7,435 bases of DNA, from assembly GCA_031278855.1 (NCBI GenBank), contig JAITJR010000043.1, forward strand, positions 1-7,435, given 5' to 3'. The stretch comes from Mycoplasmataceae bacterium. Lineage in GTDB: Bacteria; Bacillota_I; Bacilli_A; Mycoplasmatales; Mycoplasmoidaceae. The notes beneath the pieces were generated by a model. The model saw nothing but the letters and a program-made list of their open reading frames with translations. It did not search any database and was not told the DNA's origin. This document shows positions 1-5,036 of the stretch, one piece after another. The translations under genes were made by a program, and so were the position numbers. How positions within the stretch are numbered: the first letter of the stretch is position 1; each line of letters starts with the position of its first letter.

Positions 1-1718
1 ATATATTGCTGATAAATAATTGACTCCTTTGGCAACACAGGTTCATCGTATAAATACGTGCATTTATTAATCATTTTTTGAATAAAATTTGTTGCAGTTT
101 TTTCTAAGTTAACAACCTGTTTAATGTTTCAGGGCAAGATATGTGTTTGCGTTTTTTTATCATTAAACTCTATTCATGGTTTTCGTCTATCTAATTCGTT
201 TTTGGATAAACTTTCCCATCCTGCGTTTGATGTAAGCCCTACATAATACGGCATTTTAAATTCAAGAATTTTAATAATTTTGTCTTTAGTCAAAATAGAT
301 AGTTCTTCATCACGTTTTGATAAAAAGCTCCAGTGTTCTGAGACATTATTCAAAATTTCCTTTAGTTCGACTAAATGTAGTTGAAAAGGAAAATTCGATA
401 TTTTGTTAGCATAATGTTGAGTTGATAAATAAAATTCATCATTGTCTATGTTGCCGAATGCAGTTTTAAAATTCGAATCATTTTCAAATTTTTCTTTATA
501 TTTATCGTGAATATTTTCTCTAATATGCTTTACAAAAAGTTCGTGATCCCTGACATAATCTTCGCGTTCGCGATTTTTATCCTTTGTTTTATCACAGACA
601 ACATCTCTATTTTTATCATGTCCTATAACACGAGCATAATGACTACCATTTTTACTAAAAAATTCATTAAGCATTTCTTTATTGTTAATGTACAAAAAAG
701 ATTTTAAAGCATCTAAGTTTTTCCTATGTTGATCGTAGATCTTAATAAAAAAATTAGATATGTATTCTTCGTTTTTCATTTTAGACGATCAAAGTAATTT
801 TTGGGCAAATTTAGAAAGGGCTTGTAAGAAACCAGCCAGCTCTCCGTTTTCGTTTGCTATTGTCGCTATAGTAGGCTCTCATGTTTCATCGTGAAAGCTG
901 ATCTTATTGTTTAATTTAATGTCTATTGATTCGTTTAATTGATTTTCAGAAAAATTCTTTAATTTCACTGCCCTGAAAACTAAAGCGTCAATAAGATGTC
1001 AGTTTAGACTATTTTTGCCATATTTTAGCTCTTTACATATTTGTTCAATCTTAGCTTTTTTTGAAATGTGTTCTTCTAAAGATATATCACGAAGTTTTTT
1101 TAAAGCATCCTCATCTATCTCTTTGCCGCCAGCTGTTTTTAACCATTGATTTATTAACGTTAATTCGTCCTTAACATCAAAGTTTCTAATATCTTCAATA
1201 TTTCAATCATCATATAAAAAATTACCGCGATATTTGACTATGTGTTCACATGCTAAAAAAACTAGTCTAATATCGCTTATCGCGAATTCATGATCATCGT
1301 GATTTTTGTCTAATAACGCTTTACGTAAATGGTAGATTGTAGGGAACTTTTTGTGATAATCAAAATCTGTAAAACTACCATCTACATCATTAAATAAAGT
1401 GAACTTGCCTAATGCTTTTTCTTTGTCTCCCTTTTGAAGTTGAGCTTGATCTAATCTTTTATAGAATAATGGGTCTTTCTTTAGCACTTCTTCGGCAAAT
1501 AATTCTCTAATTAAACGAATTCTCTTTTTTCTTCTTTCAACATGTCTTCTTGTACCTCGGTGCATCCTTCTGTCTTTACATGTGTTGGCTTTATCAAATA
1601 ATCTACTAACTCAACATTCTTTTCCATTTCATTTAATGATATTAAAATCTTCATCACAGCATGCTACACCACAGGACGAAACACCTATATCAATGCCTAA
1701 ATATCATTTTTTCTTCAT
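1..1718 (-). CDS. cas9: Cas9, type II CRISPR effector nuclease (N-terminal 572 residues, truncated by window edge)
   Basis: RNA-guided DNA endonuclease, read through nine in-frame TGA (Trp) codons. Residues 6-22 form the RuvC-I motif (LGIDIG), and the catalytic aspartate falls exactly at Asp10, as in S. pyogenes Cas9. Residues 48-74 form the arginine-rich bridge helix (KDRRMHRGTRR, then ERRKKRIR). YHLRKAL and DIRLVFLACEHIVKYRGNFL open the recognition lobe. Later landmarks line up with the S. pyogenes protein: YDQHRKNLDALK, FPFQLHLVELKEIL, MPYYVG, LPWNIKQVVN (Trp530) and EPVLPKESIIYQQY at the edge. HNH, RuvC-II/III and the PAM-interacting domain lie beyond position 1. The start at 1718 gives a typical MKKK-Y-LGID N-terminus and has a good ribosome binding site. 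No frameshift or true stop is seen, so the visible half looks functional. cas1, cas2, csn2 and the array, if present, are outside, so the subtype cannot be fixed; overall similarity is II-A-like. Confidence 0.96.
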
Positions 1719-1721
1719 ATT

Positions 1722-1729
1722 CTCACCTT
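1722..1729 (-). promoter_or_regulatory. Ribosome binding site of cas9
   Basis: On the minus strand AAGGTGAG ends three bases before the ATG at 1718 (core AGGTGA four bases away). It is complementary to the 16S rRNA 3' end. It is one of only three clear Shine-Dalgarno sites in the window and fixes the cas9 start. Confidence 0.75.
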
Positions 1730-1810
1730 TTTTACTTCATATCAACAAAACAATAAATTTAAATTTAAGTTCTATTATTACAGCAATCTATCGTTCAATC
1801 TACTTAGTGC

Positions 1811-1816
1811 ATTATA
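1811..1816 (-). promoter_or_regulatory. Candidate cas9 promoter, -10 box
   Basis: Read on the minus strand this is a perfect TATAAT in the context cgtTATAATgc. A -35 match is weak (TTAGAA at a 16-base spacing), which is common in mollicutes. It would start transcription near 1804 and give a leader of about 85 bases before the cas9 ATG. A second, poorer AT-rich box (TAATAAT, about 1773-1779) lies closer to the gene and could serve instead. If the plus-strand RNA proposed for this gap is real, this promoter lies inside its template and the two transcripts would overlap as antisense. Confidence 0.4.
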
Positions 1817-1820
1817 ACGA

Positions 1821-1860
1821 GAAACACTATTTTTCTAAGACGATTAATGAGTGTTTTTTT
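1821..1860 (+). terminator. Rho-independent terminator-like hairpin
   Basis: AAACACT (1822-1828) pairs with AGTGTTT (1850-1856), seven base pairs. The stem is extended inward by ATT/AAT (1829-1831 with 1846-1848) past a bulged G1849. Seven T residues run from 1854 to 1860. The stem is AT-rich and the loop about 14 bases, so it is not strong, but it is directional: on the minus strand the stem is followed by only three Ts. It would end a plus-strand RNA before efp. Confidence 0.5.
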
Positions 1861-1913
1861 ATTATTTGATTTTTATTCTTTTGTTAAAGTAATGTTAATT
1901 TATAGTTTGCTTA

Positions 1914-1919
1914 TATAAT
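1914..1919 (+). promoter_or_regulatory. Candidate promoter (-10 box) of the efp operon
   Basis: TATAAT lies nine bases before the efp ATG; the only upstream -35-like match is weak (ATGTTA at 1892-1897, 16-base spacing). A start 6-8 bases downstream would fall at about 1925-1928, next to or on the ATG, so the mRNA would be leaderless or nearly so. The absence of any Shine-Dalgarno sequence before efp agrees with this. Confidence 0.5.
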
Positions 1920-1928
1920 TTTACCGTT

Positions 1929-2495
1929 ATGGCTGATATTGTTTGAGCAAAAGATTTGCGACCAGGGAATACCTTTTTATTTAAAGGTAATTTATACCAA
2001 GTGATTGAAAATTCATTTAATAAAACAGCAATGCGCGAAGGAATTGTTAAGTGTAAAGTTAAAAATCTACGTACTGGATCGATAACTATTGAAGTATTAA
2101 CTGGAGAGAAACTAGAAAAAGCTTCCGTCACTACAGTTAAAATGCTATTTTCTTATGATGATGGTAGTAATTTTGTTTTCATGGATAATTCAACTTATGA
2201 AACAATTGAAATTCCTCATAGTCGTTTAGAATGAGAGAAAAATTTTATCGTAGAAGGAACAGAAGTTTCAATTCAAAAATATGAAGATGAAATTCTAGGT
2301 GTTTCTTTACCAGATCAAATTGTCGCTATAGTAAGCGAAGCCGAGGAAGCGGTACAAGGAAATACAGTGACATCAGTTCAGAAAAAAGCTTGGATCACAT
2401 CTGGATTAGAAATTCAGGTTCCACAATTTATTAAAAAAGGAGACAAAGTCCTTGTTAATACCACAAATGGTGAATATGTGGGCAGGACACATTAA
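1929..2495 (+). CDS. efp: Elongation factor P
   Basis: Binds the ribosome between the P and E sites and relieves stalling at consecutive prolines. The protein has 188 residues, the normal EF-P length, with TGA-encoded tryptophans. Residues 1-62 are the KOW-like N-terminal domain, with KNLRTG after the tip loop. The C-terminal OB domain carries the complete EF-P signature: K-x-A-x4-G-x2-I-x-V-P-x2-I-x2-G, read here as [20 protein letters not shown], followed by GDKV and GEYVGR. The tip loop reads NKTAMREG: the position that is usually a modified lysine is Met35, with Arg36 next to it. This form is, to my knowledge, shared with other mycoplasma EF-Ps. The start at 1929 gives MADIVWAKDLRPG, a typical EF-P N-terminus; no ribosome binding site precedes it. 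It is the first gene of a tight operon and its stop overlaps the next start (TAATG). Confidence 0.97.
2484..2487 (+). promoter_or_regulatory. Ribosome binding site of the Asp23-like gene
   Basis: AGGA inside the last codons of efp, seven bases before the ATG at 2495. It supports the choice of this start and is the only Shine-Dalgarno-like site found within the five-gene operon. Confidence 0.5.
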
Positions 2496-2779
2496 TGCAA
2501 ATAATTACACAAAATAAAATAGGCAGTATTACCATCACTGAAGACATTATTAGAAACTCGGTTTCAAGTTATGCTAGTTTTAATCCTAACTATAAACTAG
2601 TTCACTTACAAATTAATAAAAACGAAGCAGAACGTTTCGTTTTTATGTTGTATTTTACAACTACTAAATATACAAAAATAGTTGATGAGGTTGATGCGTT
2701 GATTACTTTCGTTCAAAAACAAATTAGAAATAATTTGCAATTATTTGGTTTTATCATCATTGCACAAATAAGTAAATAA
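2495..2779 (+). CDS. Small Asp23/Gls24 (YqhY-like) family protein
   Basis: A 94-residue protein of the Asp23/Gls24 kind. The assignment rests on the start of the fold, GSITITEDIIRNSVSSYASF, which matches the family's G-x-I-x-I-(S/T)-x-x-(V/I)-(I/L) opening. It also rests on position: in many Firmicutes an Asp23-family gene (yqhY in B. subtilis) sits immediately before nusB and near efp. It is shorter than usual family members (about 110-130 residues). It has no signal peptide; a hydrophobic stretch near the C-terminus (FGFIIIAQI) is too short for a clear membrane segment and fits the last strand or helix of the fold. It overlaps efp by one base and ends one base before nusB, so it should be translated by coupling. 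The biochemical role is unknown; the B. subtilis homologue has been linked to lipid synthesis control. Confidence 0.7.
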   Translation: MQIITQNKIGSITITEDIIRNSVSSYASFNPNYKLVHLQINKNEAERFVFMLYFTTTKYTKIVDEVDALITFVQKQIRNNLQLFGFIIIAQISK

Positions 2780-2780
2780 T

Positions 2781-3176
2781 ATGTCTGGTACTAAGCAACA
2801 ATGAAAAAAGCGTGTTGAAATATTCCGTTTCATTTTTTCCATTTTAATGTTAGAAATAAAAAACCCAAACGAAATCACTAAGCAAGCTTTTGAAAAAACA
2901 TTATTTGATAATGATCAATTAAAAATGATTGATTACTTTGCCAAACATCAATCAGAAATTATTGCTATTCTATCCCAAAATTTATCTGTTGATTGAACAT
3001 GGGAACGTATTCCGCAAACTGATAAAGCTATTTTAATCGCGGCATTTGTGGAACATAAAACTACCGATTTACACCGTAAAATTATCATTGATCAAGCACT
3101 AGTGACGATCAAACATTTCAGCACGCCTAATTCTGTTAAGTATATTAACGCCATTTTGAATAAAATTATTAATTAG
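2781..3176 (+). CDS. nusB: Transcription antitermination factor NusB
   Basis: RNA-binding antitermination factor that, with NusE (ribosomal protein S10), binds boxA RNA and promotes rRNA operon transcription. The 131 residues, read through two TGA codons, give the all-helical NusB pattern. A basic start (QQWKKRVEIFRF) leads into the first helix. The conserved C-terminal half follows: W-x-x-(I)-P-x-x-D-K-A-I-L-I-A-A-F-V-E, then IIIDQALVTIKHFSTPNSVKYINAILNKI, where the aspartate and alanine before the hydrophobic run, the Glu/Asp-Ala helix and the (V/I)N-x-(I/V)L element are family hallmarks. Length is normal. No ribosome binding site precedes the ATG, which lies one base after the previous stop, so reinitiation is likely. 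It ends two bases before the next gene. Confidence 0.9.
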
Positions 3177-3178
3177 TT

Positions 3179-3739
3179 ATGGTTAATCACACAAACAACG
3201 AACGCGCAGTAAATTTGAATTGGACCTGATATCTTTTTTTATCAGCTAATGTTTTGATAATAGTCGGTATCACAATTACTTGAGGAATTTATGGTAATAT
3301 CGCTGACAATACCACCGCATATATCCCGATCATTGTTTGTAATATTATTGCGATGATTCTAGTTGCTTTATTCTATTTTTTTGATTCCAAGGAAATGTAT
3401 TTATTGCATCAACATGTTCCTAAGAAAATGTTTCGCCTTTATTTTTCATCTGGCTTTATTTTTATTTTTAATCTTATCTTTGTGTTCACCATGTTGCCTT
3501 TTGTTGGTCGTATTTCCGAGTTTTTTGAAGCAAATATAAAAATTAAAGCTACCTTTGGTATTATTTTTGGTGTATCTGCTTTTATTTCTTTAATTACGAT
3601 CGCCGTTTATCGTTATGCTAAATATAAAATTGATCTCACTTTATATTTGCGTCGTCGCGGTAAAGACGATACTACCAAAACTGAGCAAAATTTGGAAAAA
3701 CCAACTAGTAGTATTGTTGATCATGCAGATCAAAAATAA
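3179..3739 (+). CDS. Four-helix membrane protein, MSC_0882-like (function unknown)
   Basis: A 186-residue integral membrane protein with a TGA codon at Trp17 and another at Trp35. Four hydrophobic segments are visible at about residues 17-38, 48-68, 87-109 and 123-145. They are followed by a basic cytosolic motif (YRYAKYKIDLTLYLRRRGK, 144-162) and a polar, charged tail to 186. The Y-R-Y-x-K-(Y/F)-(K/R)-I-D-L-x-L-Y motif recalls the mollicute family named MSC_0882 after the M. mycoides protein; that is recognition from memory and not certain. The gene starts two bases after nusB without a ribosome binding site, and its last 17 bases overlap mtaB in another frame. No enzyme or transporter motif is seen. 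Being co-transcribed with translation genes does not by itself indicate a role. Confidence 0.75.
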
Positions 3740-5024
3740 AAGTTTTTGTATTATCACGCTTGGATGTCGCACCAATATTTGCGAAACTGATGTTCTTTCA
3801 AGTCAATTGATCAAAGCAAGTGCTACCAAGGTTAAAGAAATTAGGGACGCTAATATCTGTATTATTAACACTTGTTGTGTTACTGCTAAAGCTGAACACA
3901 AATCTAAATATTACATTAATCAAGCCATTCGTTCTCAAAAAACAAAATTAGTTATTGTCATCGGCTGTTTAGCACAGATGGCATATAAAACATTTGAACA
4001 TCCAAAGATCGGAATTGTATTAGGCAACCAAGAAAAAAATAATTTAGTTGACTACATTCGCTTATACAAAACTAATTCTCCCATAATCCAGGTTTCCAAT
4101 TTTAAGAGTAATGATGCTTTTCAGAATTATGATTACACTAATACTATCGATAAAACTAGAGCTTTTATAAAAATTCAAGATGGTTGTAATTTCATGTGTT
4201 CTTATTGTGTCATCCCTTTTGTTAGAGGCAGACAAAGATCTTTAGCTTCTCACAAAATATTATCCATTATCAATAAATTAGTTAGTAATAATTGTAAAGA
4301 AATTGTATTAACTGGCGTCAATACAGCAGGGTATTACGAAAATAAAAATTACGGATTTTATAAATTATTAAAAAGTATTAATGAATTAAAAGGTAATTTT
4401 CGTGTTCGCATTTCATCATTGGAACCTTTCCAAATCAATAAGAAAATCATTAATTTACTAACAAACAACCAACAACGATGGTGCCAACATTTTCACATCT
4501 GTTTACAATCGGGTTGTAATCGTGTACTCAAGCAAATGAAACGTAAATACACCGTTACATCATTTTTAAAATTATGTAAATACATTAGAAGTAAAAATAA
4601 ATTCGCTTCAATTACAACTGATTGTATTGTTGGTTTCCCAAGTGAAACTGACAACGATTTTAAAATTTCTCGTCAAAATTTTAACAAAATTCAATTTGCT
4701 GATATTCATATTTTCCCATTTTCAGCTCGACCGTTTACTACAGCGAATAAATTACCAATAATAATTAATGATTATGAAAAAAGGCAAAGATTTATGGAAA
4801 TGAAAAAAATTAGAGATATTTGCCAACGAAAATACCTGAACAAATTTGTAGGAAGGACAGTGCAAGTTTTATTTGAAAAATCTACTGATCCGCATTGACA
4901 AATAGGACATAGTCAATATTTTTTCACGGTTAAAGTAAACTGTAATCAATGTTTAACAAATCAACTAATCCTAGTTAAAATCATCCAATTAGAGCAAAAT
5001 GTATTGTTGGGAAAATTATTGTAA
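3723..5024 (+). CDS. mtaB: tRNA t6A37 methylthiotransferase MtaB (radical SAM)
   Basis: Adds a methylthio group to N6-threonylcarbamoyladenosine at position 37 of ANN-decoding tRNAs. It has 433 residues. The N-terminal methylthiotransferase domain has its three cluster cysteines: Cys15 (TLGCRTN), Cys51 (IINTCCVTAKAEHKS) and Cys82 (VIGCLAQ). The radical SAM domain has C155-x3-C159-x2-C162 (GCNFMCSYCVIPFVRGRQRS) for the second [4Fe-4S] cluster. A TRAM-type RNA-binding tail spans about 372-433 (KFVGRTVQVLFE). The NTC-x-VT-x-KAE-x-KS form points to MtaB rather than MiaB (NTC-x-(I/V)RE) or RimO. One TGA codon (Trp393) must be read through to reach the TRAM end. An upstream in-frame start at 3615 would add 36 hydrophobic residues inside the neighbouring gene and is unlikely; ATG 3723 gives the family N-terminus. 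The start overlaps the previous gene by 17 bases and has no ribosome binding site. The 3' end overlaps the opposing surface-protein gene by 9 bases. Confidence 0.93.
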
Positions 5025-5036
5025 TTTGCCTTTTTT
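5010..5036 (+). terminator. Weak Rho-independent terminator at the end of mtaB
   Basis: GG-A-AAATT (5010-5017) pairs with AATTT-G-CC (5023-5030) as seven pairs with one A-G mismatch and a 5-base loop. Six Ts follow (5031-5036). The hairpin contains the mtaB stop codon and the stop codon of the opposing gene. On the minus strand no T-run follows, so it can serve only the plus-strand operon. Confidence 0.4.

Larger units (their letters stand above)
1785..1860 (+). ncRNA. Candidate short plus-strand RNA in the cas9-efp gap, possibly tracrRNA
   Basis: Inference from position and structure, not from a sequence match. A terminator-like hairpin (1821-1860) faces plus, but the only upstream gene, cas9, runs on the minus strand, so the terminator needs a short plus-strand transcript of its own. 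A possible -10 box, TATTAT (1773-1778), would start it near 1785 and give an RNA of about 76 bases, in the range of processed tracrRNAs. In several type II-A loci tracrRNA is encoded just upstream of cas9 on the opposite strand, as here. The 5' part can form a small stem, TCGTT (1791-1795) with AACGA (1816-1820). The anti-repeat cannot be recognised because no CRISPR repeat lies in the window, and I see no clear copy of known nexus hairpins. The true 5' end could lie further upstream. Confidence 0.35.

Noticed and set aside
507..707. Plus-strand open frame within cas9
   Set aside because: It is antisense to the well-supported Cas9 recognition lobe and resembles no protein family; the same applies to the plus-strand frame at 1582-1869.
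1895..2131. Minus-strand open frame across the start of efp
   Set aside because: It is antisense to EF-P, which is certain, and has no ribosome binding site or family features.
859..2333. A 15-base identical stretch (attgtcgctatagta) at 859-873 inside cas9 and at 2319-2333 inside efp
   Set aside because: Both copies are coding in conserved proteins, on opposite coding strands, with no extended flanking similarity. A match of this length is not very improbable in 7.4 kb of AT-rich sequence, so I see no evidence for a repeat or recombination site.
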